A DNA stretch of 64,000 nucleotides from CAVRUD01 sp963849635. GTDB taxonomy: Bacteria > Chloroflexota > Chloroflexia > Thermomicrobiales > UBA6265. Within the stretch, counting starts at the first letter, position 1. The number at the start of each line of letters is the position of its first letter. The DNA is taken from NCBI GenBank assembly GCA_963849635.1, contig CAWKIA010000040.1, positions 163,031 to 227,030 on the forward strand. The letters run 5' to 3'. The notes beneath the pieces were generated by a model that ran no database searches, had not been told where the DNA came from, and worked only from the letters and a program-made list of their open reading frames with translations. A program made the translations under genes and the position numbers. Of the stretch, positions 27,416 to 37,488 are shown piece by piece.

Positions 27416-29063
27416 GTGGCAGAGCACCAGCCGGAATCCCAGAACGAGATCGTCCGTCACACCCTGCGCCTCGCCCGCGCGATCTCCCGCCGCGACCTGA
27501 TGCGAACCGCCCTCGCCGGCTCCGCCGCCGTCGCCGCGGCGGGTGGCCTCCGTGCCGCCTCAGTAGGCGCCGCGGGCGGCAGCGGAACCCGCTCCGTTCG
27601 GGCGCTGGCCCAGGACGAGACGCCGGTCGCGGGCGGCACGCTTCTGGTCGGCGTTACCGGCCAGCCGGACACGATGGATCCGCACAAGGCGACCATCTAC
27701 ACTCTCTCCAGGTCTACGACAACATCTTCAGCAAACTGATCAACATCGACCCGGAGCTGAATTACATCCCCGGCCTGGCGGCGTCCTGGACGAATCCCAG
27801 CCCGACTGAGTACCAGTTCGAGTTGGTCCAGAACGCCGTCTTCCACAACGGCGAGCCGTTCACCGCCGCCGACGTCAAGTACACCTTCGATCGCATTAAG
27901 GACCCCGAGACGGCCTCTCCTTCCGCGACCCTCTTCGAGTCGCTGCAATCGGTCGAGGTCCTCGGCGACTACTCAGGTGAAATTCACTCTCTCCGCGCCG
28001 TTCGGCCCGTTCCTCTCCGCGTTGGCCGGCGCGAGCCAGATCGTCAACCAGAAGGCTGTCGAGGCCGCCGATCCTGCTCGCAACCCGGTCGGTACCGGCC
28101 CCTTCAAATTCGTGGAGTGGGTCCCGGATGACCACGTCACACTCGAGCGCTGGGACCAGTACTTCAAAGACGGTAAGCCGTACCTCGACCAGATCGTCTT
28201 CCGCGGACTGCCGGTCGACGACACCCGCATGGCGGCGCTGCAGAGCGGCGAGGTCAACTGGGTCGACGCCATCCCGCTCCAGAAAGTGGCGTCCGTCAGC
28301 AGCGGCGACGAGTACAACTACTACACCGCCCCGGTCGCGGGCCTGCCAGACTTCCTGGTGATGAACTGCTCGAAGCCACCGTTCGACAACATCAAGCTGC
28401 GTCAGGCGGTGGCCTGGGCGACCGACCGCGAGACGATCCTGCAGCTCGCCTACTCCGGTGTGGGTGAGGTCGCGAACGAGGAGATGGCGACTGGGAGTGC
28501 CTGGCACTCCGGCCTGACCACCTACTCCGCCGCCCCGGACATCGAGAAGGCGAAGCAGCTCCTGACCGAGTCCGGCTTCGACACCTCACAGTCCATCACC
28601 TATCTGGGGCTGCCGCAATACCCCGAGCTGCTGCGCACGGGCGAGATCTTGAAGGACAACCTCTCCAAGATCGGGCTCAATATGGAGATCGAGCAGCAGG
28701 AAGTGACGGTCTGGGGCCAGAATCTCTTTGGCAAGAACTACGAGATCACCTCGGCCTATGCCGCCACCATGCTCGACCCGGACGACTTCTATCACGGCGT
28801 CCTGTACTCGACTCGCGGGCTCCAATTACGTCGGCTATGCCAACACCGACCTCGACGCACTGGCGGATGCCGGCCGGACCGAGACCGACTTCGAGGCGCG
28901 CAAGGCGATCTACAAGCAGGCGCGGGAATAGTGAACACGGAGGTCCCGCATCACCTTCGTCCACTACGAGCTGCTCAACTACGCCACCGCGACGAACGTG
29001 CTCGGTACCCAGATCTACCCATCGATGGAGCTCCGCTTCGAGGACGTCTGGATCAAGCCGTAG
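27416..29063 (+). CDS. ABC substrate-binding protein, dipeptide family 5, several frame breaks
   Basis: Starts at GTG 27416 (TAGGAG upstream) with a Tat leader (AISRRDLMRTALAGSAAVAA). The mature fold runs GGTLLVGVTGQPDTMDPHKA, VFHNGEPFTAADVKYTFDRI, NPVGTGPFKFVEW, LRQAVAWATDRETILQLAYS and ends ELRFEDVWIKP at 29063. To follow it the frame must change near 27709, 27977, 28820, 28928 and shortly after. Each switch rejoins recognisable family text, so the gene is probably intact in the cell. It feeds the two permeases directly downstream. Confidence 0.75.
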
Positions 29064-29128
29064 GGATTCCTTTCCGCCGCAGGGAGCGCCGGACTAACGG
29101 CGCTCCCGCGCGAAACCTCGGAGCGCAC

Positions 29129-30078
29129 GTGGGCATCCTGTTCTTTATCGTCAAACGCATCCTGATCGCCGTGCCGGTCCTGATCGGCATGTCGATTCTC
29201 GTGTTCAGCCTGATCCATCTGGTACCCGGCGATCCCGCTCTGGTCATGCTGGGCCTGACCGCAACCCCCGAAAATGCGCCACCCTTCACAAACAACTCAA
29301 TCTCGACGATCCCCTCTGGCAGCAGTACCTGACCTGGCTGTGGGCCGTTCTCCACGGGGATCTGGGTACCGATTACCGCTCCCATGAACCGTTGACCGAA
29401 ATGCTGCTTAGCCGGTTGCCGGTCACTCTGGAGTTGACGCTCCTGGCGAGCGTTTTGTCGATCCTGATCGGGGTGCCGCTGGGCGTCCTCGGCGCGGTCC
29501 GGCGAAAAGGGCCGGCGGATGTCGCCGGCACCGCCGTCTCCCTGGTTGGAATCTCGGTGCCGGACTTCTGGCTCGGTGTCCTCCTCGTCCTGCTGGTCTC
29601 GCTCAAACTCGATTGGCTGCCCCCGTCGGGTTACAGACCGATCTCGGAGGGTCTCGTCGACAATCTGCGCTACATGATCTTGCCCGCGCCTACGTTGGCC
29701 ATCTCGATGGCTAGCGTGCTCCTGCGCACCACCCGAGCGGCGATGCTGGAGGTCCTGAGCCAGGACTACATCACGTTCACCCGGGCCAAGGGAGTGCGCG
29801 AGCGCCTCGTCATCTATAAGCACGCGCTGCGCAACGCCTCGATCCCGATCGTGACGGTCCTTGGCCTCCAGTTCGGCTTTCTTCTGGGTGGCGCCGTCAT
29901 CGTCGAGTCGATCTTCAGCCTGCCTGGTATCGGCCGGATGACGCTCAATGCCGTTAACACCCGCTCGTACCCGATCATCCAGGGGGGCGTCCTCATCATC
30001 GGGGTGCTCTTCATGCTGGTGAACCTCGTCACCGATCTCCTCTACGCCGTGTTAAACCCCCGGATCCGCTATGAGTAG
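29129..30078 (+). CDS. ABC transporter permease, DppB-type, one frame break
   Basis: About 316 residues from GTG 29129. The N-terminal helix (FIVKRILIAVPVLIGMSILV) and VPGDPALVMLGLTATPEN match DppB; the frame changes near 29276, after which ATLHKQLNLDDPLWQQYL and the remaining five helices continue. The EAA loop is FTRAKGVRERLVIYKHALRN. It overlaps the next permease by 8 bases (ATGAGTAG). Confidence 0.83.
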
Positions 30079-30974
30079 CGAGATCGCGACCGCCGCCACG
30101 ACGGCACCGACCGCCCCAGACTGCTCGGAAGGTGGCATGCGCCTCGATTTGCTGAGCGCGCTCCGCCGCTATCCGGCCCTGACGGTCGGGTGCATCATCA
30201 TCCTGATCCTGATCGTCCTCGCCCTGGCTGCCCCGCTCATCGCGCAGGAACCACCCAACGCGATCAACGCCGACGCCGTCCTCCTGGGTGTGAGCTGGGA
30301 CCATCCATTCGGCACCGACAACCTCGGGCGGGACATGTTCAGCCGCGTCCTCCACGCCTACCGGATCTCGCTCCTGATCGCCTTCGCCGCGACCGCCGCC
30401 TCACTTGTGGTGGGAGTTCCGCTCGGGCTGATTGCCGGCTATGCCGGTGGCTGGACCGACAACGTCGATCATGCGAGTCATGGACGTCTTCTTCGCCTTC
30501 CCGACGATCCTGCTCGCCATCGCCTTGATCGCGGCCCTTGGCTCGGGCACCGGCGTCCTCGTCCTCGCGATCGGCACCATCTACGTGCCCTACATCTCCA
30601 GAGTGGTGCGTGGGTCTAGCCTCGTCCTGAAGCAGGAACTCTTTATTGAAGGCGCTCGTGCCCGCGGAGCCGGGCCGCTCCGCCTCATGTTCCGGCACAT
30701 CCTCCCCAACTGCCTCGGGGCCATCCTGGTCCAGGTCTCCCTCATGCTCGGTTTTGCAATTCTGATCGAGGCTGCACTCTCTTTCCTCGGCCTCGGCACG
30801 GCGCCGCCTGCTCCCTCGCTGGGGCGGATGCTCTCTGATGGCCGCGATTTCATGAGCGACAACCCACCCGTGGTCGTCTTCCCGGGCGCCGCGATCGCCC
30901 TGGCGGTTCTTAGTTTCAACCTCATCGGAGACGGCGTCCGCGATTGGGCGGACCCACGCCGGCGCGGGCGCTAA
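30071..30974 (+). CDS. ABC transporter permease, DppC-type, one frame break
   Basis: About 300 residues from ATG 30071. First helix LTVGCIIILILIVLALAAPL, then the DppC signature HPFGTDNLGRDMFSRVLHAY and a GYAGGWTDN loop. An extra base near 30469 shifts the frame, after which IMRVMDVFFAFPTILLAIAL and the EAA loop (EGARARGAGPLRLMFRHILP) continue to the end. It completes the membrane pair with the upstream gene; the amidohydrolase follows after 13 bases. Confidence 0.83.
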
Positions 30975-30987
30975 AGGGACGAGAAAG

Positions 30988-32618
30988 ATGAGCTTCGACA
31001 CCATTCTCACCAACGCGACCGTGCTGACGATGGATCCAGCCCGCCCTCGCGCCGGGGCTGTCGGGATCAAGGGCGACCGCATCGCCTGGGTCGGCGACCC
31101 CGACGACGTCGCGACGCACCTCACCGGTGTCCGCCACACGATGGACCTTGGCGGCGCCACCGTCGTCCCCGGTTTCAACGATGCCCACAACCACCTCCTC
31201 CTGCTCGGTCACTGGCTGAGCCAGATCGATTGCTCATTCCCGACCATCCGCTCCATCTCCGAGATCGTGGCGGCCGTTGGTGCCCGCGTCGCGGAGACTC
31301 CCGAAGGGGAGTGGATCGAGGGCCGCGGGTACGACGACAACAAACTCCACGAGCACCGCCACCCGACCCGCTGGGACCTCGACGCGGTCGCTCCTCACAA
31401 CCCGGTCCTGATCCGCAACGCTTCCGGCCACATGTGCGTCGTCAACAGCCGCGCCCTGGAGATCGCGGGAATCACAGCGGAGACCGAGCCGCCGTTTGGC
31501 GGGGCGATCCACATCGATCCCGCCTCGGGGGAGCCGTCCGGCCTCCTTCAGGAGATCGCCCAGAAGCTCATCCCGCTGCCGTTCATCCCCAGCGACCACG
31601 ATGCCCTGCATCGCTGTCTGGACGTGGCGAGCCGTGCCTACCTCTCCGCGGGGATCACCAGCAGTCAGGAGGCCGGCATCTTCTCCACGCCGGAGTTCAC
31701 CGTCTTCCAGCAGGCCTGGGAAGCGGGGACACTGCCGCTGCGGACCTACATGATGATCCGCGACCCTTTCTAGATGCCCTCGAAAAACTCGGCATCTACA
31801 CCGGTTTCGGCGACGACCGTCTCCGCGTCGGCTCCTTCAAGTTGCTGGCCGACGGCTCCCTGATCGGCCGCACGGCCCTCGTCTCGGAGCCGTTCCTCGA
31901 AGATCCCCGGTCCGATAACCTCGGCCTGGCGATGATGCCCCAGGAGGAGCTGGACGATCTGATCTGGCGCGGCCACTCGGCGGGCTGGCAAGTGGCGATC
32001 CACGCGATCGGCGACCGGGGCATCGAGATGTGCCTCGACGGCTTCGAGCGCGCCCTTGCCCGCAAGCCCCGCGCCGATCACCGGCACCGGCTGGAGCATT
32101 GCGGCATCCTCCGCCCCGATCTGATCCGCCGGATCAAAGAGATGGGGGTCATCCCAGTCGGCCAGCCGCCCTTCGTCTACGAGTTCGGCGATGGCTTCCT
32201 CCGCCACCTCGGCCGGGAGCGCAGCCAGTTGACCTACGCCCTCAAGACCGTCCTCGACGCCGGCATCCCCCTGGCGGCCAGCTCCGATTCGCCGGTCTCC
32301 TCCTTCCAGCCGCTCATCGGCATCAAGCTGGCCGTGACCGAGCGGACGGCGACCGGCACCGAATTCGCCCCGGCCGAGGCGATCTCGGTCGAGCAGGCGA
32401 TTGCCCTCTACACCAGTGCCGGCGCGTTCGCCTCCTTCGACGAGCAGCGCAAAGGCACCATCACCCCCGGCAAGCTGGCCGACTTCGCGATTCTCGGCGC
32501 GGATCCACGCACGGTCCCCGCCGACGAGATCGACCAGATCCCCGTCCTCGGCACGATCTCCGGCGGCAAGCTCGTCTACGAATCGGCGCTCTCACCGAGC
32601 GCCGCTGTTCCGGCCTGA
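30988..32618 (+). CDS. Amidohydrolase family protein (YtcJ-like, amidohydrolase 3), one frame break
   Basis: About 543 residues from ATG 30988. The N-terminal beta unit (TILTNATVLTMDP) precedes the metal site FNDAHNHLLLLG (the first histidines). The frame changes near 31765, then LRVGSFKLLADGSLIGRTAL, the metal His in WQVAIHAIGDRG, HRLEHCGILRPD and the Asp in LAASSDSPVSSF follow. The end (GTITPGKLADFAIL) is typical of the superfamily. YtcJ-like enzymes hydrolyse amide or cyclic amide bonds of unknown natural substrates. Within the operon it sits between the permease and ATPase genes, so it probably acts on the imported compound in the cytoplasm. Confidence 0.82.
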
Positions 32619-32625
32619 GGGAGCG

Positions 32626-33606
32626 ATGAGTCTGCTTAGCGTTCGCAATCTGGCAGCCGAATATCGGGACGGCGATACCGCGGTCCGTGCCGTCGACGGG
32701 GTCTCATTCGATGTCGAGCCCGGCGAGATCGTCGGTCTGGTCGGGGAATCCGGCTGTGGCAAGACGACCGTTGGCTTCTCGCTCCTCGGTCTCCTGCCGC
32801 CCAACGCCGGGGTGGTCGGCGGCGAGGTGACCTTTGATGGGCACGATCTTCTGAATCTCAGCGATGCCGAGCGCCGCGCCCTGCGCGGCAACCGGATCGC
32901 GATGATCTTCCAGGACCCGATGACCTCCCTCGATCCGTCGTTCACGATCGGCGACCAGCTGATGGAGCCCCTCCAGACACATCTCGGGCTCGGCCGCCAG
33001 GCGGCGCGCCAGCGCGCGATCGACCTGCTGACCCAGGTTGGGATTCCTTCTCCGGTGGAGCGGTTGCGGCGCTACCCGCACGAGTTCAGCGGAGGCATGC
33101 GCCAGAGGGTCGTGATCGCCATCGCGCTGGCCTGCGACCCGGCCCTGCTCATCTGCGACGAGCCGACTTCTGCCCTCGACGTGACGGTCCAGGCCCAGAT
33201 CTTGAGCTTGCTCCGGGCGCTGAAACGCGAGCACCAGCAGACCGGCATCCTCATGATTACCCACGATCTGGGGGTCGTCGCCCAGCTCTGCCACCGGGTG
33301 GCGGTGATGTACGCCGGCCAGATCGTCGAGCAGGGCCCCGTCCGCGATGTCTTCGCCCAGCCTCGCCACCCGTACACCCGGGGTTTGCTCGGATCTCTTC
33401 CCGGTCGTGTCGCTCGCGGCGCCCCGCTCAGCCAGATCGACGGCACCGTTCCCGACCCACGGCACCTACCCAGCGGCTGCCGCTTCCACCCCAGGTGCCA
33501 GTATGCGACCGCTATCTGCCAGACTCCCCCGCCAACCCACACCGTGCACGCGCAGCAGGTCGCCTGCGTGCTCTACGACAAAGGGGCGCAGCATGTCTTT
33601 GCCTGA
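32626..33606 (+). CDS. Dipeptide ABC transporter ATP-binding protein, DppD-type
   Basis: 326 residues from ATG 32626. Walker A VGESGCGKTTVG, Q-loop FQDPMTSLDP, signature FSGGMRQRVVIA, Walker B ALLICDEPTSALDVT and the switch His (ITHDLGVVAQ). The C-terminal HPYTRGLLGSLPG and Cys-rich CRFHPRCQYATAIC are features of oligopeptide ATPases (some bind an Fe-S or structural metal cluster). It pairs with the next ATPase, whose start lies 14 bases inside this gene. The frame is intact. Confidence 0.9.
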   Translation: MSLLSVRNLAAEYRDGDTAVRAVDGVSFDVEPGEIVGLVGESGCGKTTVGFSLLGLLPPNAGVVGGEVTFDGHDLLNLSDAERRALRGNRIAMIFQDPMTSLDPSFTIGDQLMEPLQTHLGLGRQAARQRAIDLLTQVGIPSPVERLRRYPHEFSGGMRQRVVIAIALACDPALLICDEPTSALDVTVQAQILSLLRALKREHQQTGILMITHDLGVVAQLCHRVAVMYAGQIVEQGPVRDVFAQPRHPYTRGLLGSLPGRVARGAPLSQIDGTVPDPRHLPSGCRFHPRCQYATAICQTPPPTHTVHAQQVACVLYDKGAQHVFA

Positions 33607-34673
33607 GCCGGTCGTGGAGATCCGAGACCTCCGCACCTACTTCCCGGTGCCGCAAAACGTGGTCTCCCGTCTCCGCAACGGACCAACGATGGTGCGCGCG
33701 GTCGACGGTGTCAGCCTCACCGTCAACCGGGGCGAGACTGTCGGCCTGGTCGGTGAGTCCGGGCTGTGGCAAAAGCACGCTGGGCCGCTCGATCCTGCGC
33801 CTGGTCCAACCCACGAGCGGCGATATCCGGATCGACGGGACGGATGTCGTCCGCGCCTCTGGCCCGGAATTGCGCCAGGTCCGCCGTCGCGCCCAGATCA
33901 TCTTTCAGGACCCGGCGTCGTCGCTGAACCCGCGCATGACCGTCGGCCAGACCCTGAACGAACCGCTCGAGATCTATAAGATCCGCTCCCGCACCGAGCG
34001 CCGCGAGCGGGTTGAGGAACTCCTGGGGCTGGTCGGCTTGCCGCGTGGGGCCGCCGATCGATTCCCACATCAATTCAGCGGTGGTCAACGCCAGCGTGTC
34101 GGCATCGCCGCCGCTCTTGCGCTCGAACCGTCGGTGATCGTCGCCGACGAACCGACATCGGCCCTTGATGTATCGGTTCAGGCCCAAATCCTGAACCTCC
34201 TTCAGGGACTGCAGAAGTCGCTCGGGGTCGCCTACCTCTTCATCTCCCACAACCTCGATGTCGTCCGCCACCTCAGCGACCGCATCGCCGTGATGTACCT
34301 GGGCAAGATCGTCGAGAGTTCTCCGACCGAGGCGCTTTTCAAGACGCCCCTGCATCCCTACACCCGGGCGCTCCTCAGCGCGATCCCCGATCCCGACCCG
34401 GACGCCCGCCACGAGCCCGTCCTCCTCAGCGGCGAGATCCCGAGCCCGCTCAATCCTCCCGCCGCCTGCCGGTTCCATCCCCGCTGCCCGATCGCCCGCC
34501 CCCGTTGCGCGACGGTCGAGCCTGACCTCCTCGGTGATGAGGACGACCACCTGGTCGCCTGCCATGCGGTCGCCTGGGCCCGCGCCCGGGCGCGACCGGG
34601 AGAAAACCTCCCTGACCTGTCCGGGTGGGACGATGCACAGCCGAGCCAGGCCGAAGGGTGGGGAACCGCATGA
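33593..34673 (+). CDS. Dipeptide ABC transporter ATP-binding protein, DppF-type, one frame break
   Basis: About 360 residues from ATG 33593. The N-terminus (VVEIRDLRTYFPVPQNVVSR) leads to Walker A, where an extra G near 33762 breaks the frame (GESG then LWQKHAG; the restored reading is GESGCGKSTLGRSI). Q-loop FQDPASSLNP, signature FSGGQRQRVGIA, Walker B VIVADEPTSALDVS and the C-terminal CRFHPRCPIARPRC follow. Its stop overlaps the start of the Lrp regulator (ATGA). With DppD it could also power the first ABC locus, which lacks ATPases. Confidence 0.85.
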
Positions 34674-35203
34674 CGTTTGAACTCGACGATACGGACCTGA
34701 GTATCCTCGAGCTCCTCGAAGAGAACGGCCGCCGGCCGAATGTCGAGATCGCTCGCCTGCTCGGCATCGCCGAGTCGACCGTGCGCAAGCGGGTCGATCG
34801 GATGCAACAGGCCGGGGCCTTCCGGACCGTAATCGTGCCCGACTTCTCCGTGCTTGGCCTCGAAGGGCACATCATCGTCGGGGTCCACGCCGAACTTGGC
34901 GCGGCGGTCGATATCGCCGAGCAGCTTGGCGCGCTGGAGGAGGTCCGCTTCGTTGCCCTGACGACCGGCGCGTTCGACCTGATCGTCGAGGTCTACCTGC
35001 CCGCGATCAGCGACTTCCTCAGCTTTATCCAGGACGATCTCTCCCAGATCCCTGGCATCAAGGGAGTCGAGACCGCGACCGTCCTCCAACTCCCGAAGAG
35101 TCGCTACAACTGGATCAAGATGCTCCGCCGCGGCAGGGCCCGCCAGGAGTTGGCGGCTCATACGAAGAACGCTCAGGACAATTTGGCCACCCGTCGACCA
35201 TAG
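34670..35203 (+). CDS. Lrp/AsnC family transcriptional regulator
   Basis: 177 residues from ATG 34670, overlapping the DppF stop by four bases. The N-terminal helix-turn-helix is LDDTDLSILELLEENGRRPN and ARLLGIAESTVRKRVDRM; the C-terminal RAM (ligand-binding) domain has IIVGVHAELGAA and GAFDLIVEVYLPAISDF. Lrp-type proteins sense amino acids or related small ligands. Its place in an uptake operon suggests feedback by the transported or cleaved product. The inverted repeat at 26406-26479 is a plausible target. The frame is intact. Confidence 0.88.
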   Translation: MTFELDDTDLSILELLEENGRRPNVEIARLLGIAESTVRKRVDRMQQAGAFRTVIVPDFSVLGLEGHIIVGVHAELGAAVDIAEQLGALEEVRFVALTTGAFDLIVEVYLPAISDFLSFIQDDLSQIPGIKGVETATVLQLPKSRYNWIKMLRRGRARQELAAHTKNAQDNLATRRP

Positions 35204-35222
35204 CTCCAACGGAGGACCCTCG

Positions 35223-36079
35223 ATGCCAGGAATGCCAGGAATGCCAGGACGCCAAGAACTGCTGCCGACCGCCGCGTCGCGGTCTCGCTCACCTTCGACT
35301 TCGACGCCGAATCGGCCTGGCTGGGTGCCTTCAAGGTCGACACCCCGTCTGCCCTTTCCCGGGGAGCCTACGGCGCGAACGAGGGCGTGCCTCGTATCCT
35401 GCGCCTGCTTGAGAAGTACAGCCTACCCGCGACCTTCTTCATCCCCGGCGATACCTGCGACCGCCATCCCGACGTGGTCCGCGCCATCGCGGCCGCCGGC
35501 CACGAGATCGGCCACCACGGCTACCTCCACGAGGCCCCCCACCTACTCAACCCCGAGGAAGAGCGGTCGATGATCGAGCGTGGCCTCGACGCGATCGACC
35601 GCATTACAGGAACCAAACCCCTTGGCTACCGCTCGCCGTCCTGGGAACTCTCAAAGGCGACATTCGGCCTTCTGGAGGAGTACGGCTTTGACTACGACGC
35701 CAGCCAGCTCGCCCGGGATCGGCCCTACTGGGTCGAGGACGACGGCCGCAAGACGGACATGGTCGAGGTCCCGTCCGCCTGGGAGCTTTGTGACTCCGCC
35801 CATTTCCTCTTCGCCTACAACCCCGTCTACCTGATGGGGATGAGCGGCCCATCGAAGGTCGAAGAGATCTGGCGCGAGGACTTCAACGGGATCTACGAGG
35901 AGGGCGGCGACGGCTGCTACGTCCTGACGATGCACCCCCAGATCATTGGCCGCCACCACCGCATGCAGATGGTGGAGCGGACCATCGACCACATCCTCGC
36001 GCACGACGGCGTCTGGTTCGCCCAGATGAAGGACATCGCCCAGGATTTCCGGCAGCGGGCCGCCGCGAATGCCGCCTAG
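35223..36079 (+). CDS. Polysaccharide-deacetylase-fold hydrolase (HpPgdA/cyclic-imidase-like), copy 2, one frame break
   Basis: Opens with ATG 35223 and three tandem copies of the 9-mer ATGCCAGGA (MPGMPGMPG). The family text starts in another frame by 35275 (RVAVSLTFDFDAESAWLGAF), so a base is off close to the start. From there it parallels copy 1: LPATFFIPGDTCDRHPD, EIGHHGYLHEAPHLL, GYRSPSWELSKATFGLLEEY, CYVLTMHPQIIGRHHRMQM. The metal and catalytic positions are kept. Two related enzymes at the two ends of one transport operon may act on different members of a substrate class. Confidence 0.78.
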
Positions 36080-36137
36080 TACCCTGTGCAGAGGCATCTG
36101 TCTCATTGGATCGAGGAACGATGCCGCTCCGATCCTT

Positions 36138-36161
36138 CCTGTCATTCCGAGCTTGTCGAGG
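36138..36161 (+). repeat. Left arm of a 24-bp inverted repeat flanking the IS630 element
   Basis: The sequence from CCTGTCATTCCGAGC to GTCGAGG is the complement of 37380-37403 at 22 of 24 positions. It belongs to the GTCATTCCGAG REP-like type. The IS630 element seems to have landed between the two arms of such an intergenic palindrome. Confidence 0.6.
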
Positions 36162-36257
36162 AATCTCGAAGGGCGAGTTGAGACAAGGAAGCCCCGACCT
36201 TCGAGAATATGGTGCCGTGCTCTCGAAAACCCCGGCACGATCGTCGCGCCTTCCCCG

Positions 36258-37321
36258 CTAAGCAGGTCGAGGTAAGTTGATCGTTGGTTGGGCGAGGCGG
36301 CGGGCGCGGGTGGTGAGGGCGGTCTCGACGGCGGCTTGGAGGGCGATGTCGGTCGGGTGGCTGCGCTCGGGGAGGTCCTGGTGCTTGGTGTGGCGCCAGA
36401 CGGGCTCGATCGGGTTGAGCTCGGGGCTGTAGGGTGGGAGGAAGCAGAAGTGGACATCGGCGGCGGCGAGGCTGGGGAGGTTGTCCTTGACGGCTTGGCT
36501 GTGGTGGACCGCATAGTTGTCCAGCACGACCACGCACGGGCGCGATCGCCGCTTGGCGCCCTCTCCGGCCAGGCGGCGGACGAAGGCGAGGTGGGCGGCT
36601 GCATCGGAGCGTCCCTCGGCTTGGCGCCGGGTCTCGTAGACGAGCCGCGGGCCGGCCGGGTCGTAGGGGGCGAGGGCGCCCACGACGTTGACCCGCCGGC
36701 CTTGGGGCGCTTCGTGCGGCACGACCAGGCGGCGCCCCAAGCGGCCCCAGCCATAGCCGGTTGGCAGGGTCGGGCAGAAGCCGCTCTGGTCGAGGAACCA
36801 TAGGTCGATCACGCCGGTCACGCGCTTTTTTTGAGGCCATCGAGTTCGACCACTTTGGCGTCGTACCCCTCCGGGTCGCGTCGTTTGTGGGCCAGCGAGG
36901 TGACGGTGCGCTTCCAGCCGAAGCGGCGGGCGTGGAGCAGGCGACTGAGGTGGTCGGGGTGAACCTGGACCCCGCGCTCGTGCGCCAGCCAGGTCACGAA
37001 TTGGGCGGTCGTCCAGGTCCGCCCGCCGGCGTCCAGCAGGGTTTCGAGGGCATCGAGGTGCGCTGCGGTGACGGTGGGTGGGCGCCCGGGGCGGGGCCGG
37101 TCGGGGAGGGCGGCGAAGCCGTCCGCTAGGAAGGCTTTGATGTACTTGCGGACCGTCTGCTCGTGAGCGCCGAGGTGGCGGGCGATGCGCGGCACCGTCC
37201 AGCCAGCGTCGGCGAGGCGCACCATCTCCAGGCGGTCGCGGGTGCGCTGCGCGAGCCCGGGTTCGCGGGTGCGAGCGCGCAGCTCGTCGTGCTGGGCAGC
37301 GGTCAGCGCGATGCGGATCAC
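36258..37321 (-). CDS. IS630 transposase made by -1 frameshifting
   Basis: Frame 1 starts at ATG 37321 and gives a helix-turn-helix N-terminus (GWTVPRIARHLGAHEQTVRK) that ends LDGLKKSA-stop near 36818. The run CTC-AAA-AAA-AGC contains the heptamer A-AAA-AAG; slipping back one base yields LKKKRVTGVIDLWFLDQSGF and the catalytic DDE domain: LDQSG (D), VVLDNYAVHH (D) and YSPELNPIEP (E). The stop TAG straddles the insertion edge: TA comes from the target site and G from the host. The A-run could be a sequence error, but slippery A6G sites are known in this family, so a programmed shift is favoured. Confidence 0.8.
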
Positions 37322-37373
37322 GGCGGGGCACCTCCTCGCCCACCATGCTACGACCTACTTACCGCGACCTGCT
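36261..37373 (-). mobile_element. IS630-family insertion sequence
   Basis: About 1,113 bp. Terminal inverted repeats: AGCAGGTCGAGGTAAGTTGA at 36261 and, on the other strand from 37373, AGCAGGTCGCGGTAAGTAGG. The left end abuts TA (36259-36260), the usual IS630 target; the right flank reads CA instead of TA, one base off. The element holds a single transposase read in two frames. Confidence 0.85.
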
Positions 37374-37379
37374 CAGATC

Positions 37380-37403
37380 CCTCGACATGCTCGGGATGAC
37401 AGG
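37380..37403 (-). repeat. Right arm of the inverted repeat flanking the IS630 element
   Basis: Complement of 36138-36161 with two mismatches, starting 6 bases beyond the IS right end. The remaining gap to 37489 shows no gene. Confidence 0.6.
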
Positions 37404-37488
37404 GGATGCCGGGGCGTCAGCTCAGCACTCCCAGACGGGCAAATGTACCTGCACGGGGAAATAGTGATGCGCTAGACGGGTGATCCCA

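Noticed and set aside
36818..37321. Reading the IS630 element as two separate genes
   Set aside because: Frame 2 lacks its own start and joins frame 1 exactly at a slippery A-run, so one frameshifted transposase is simpler.
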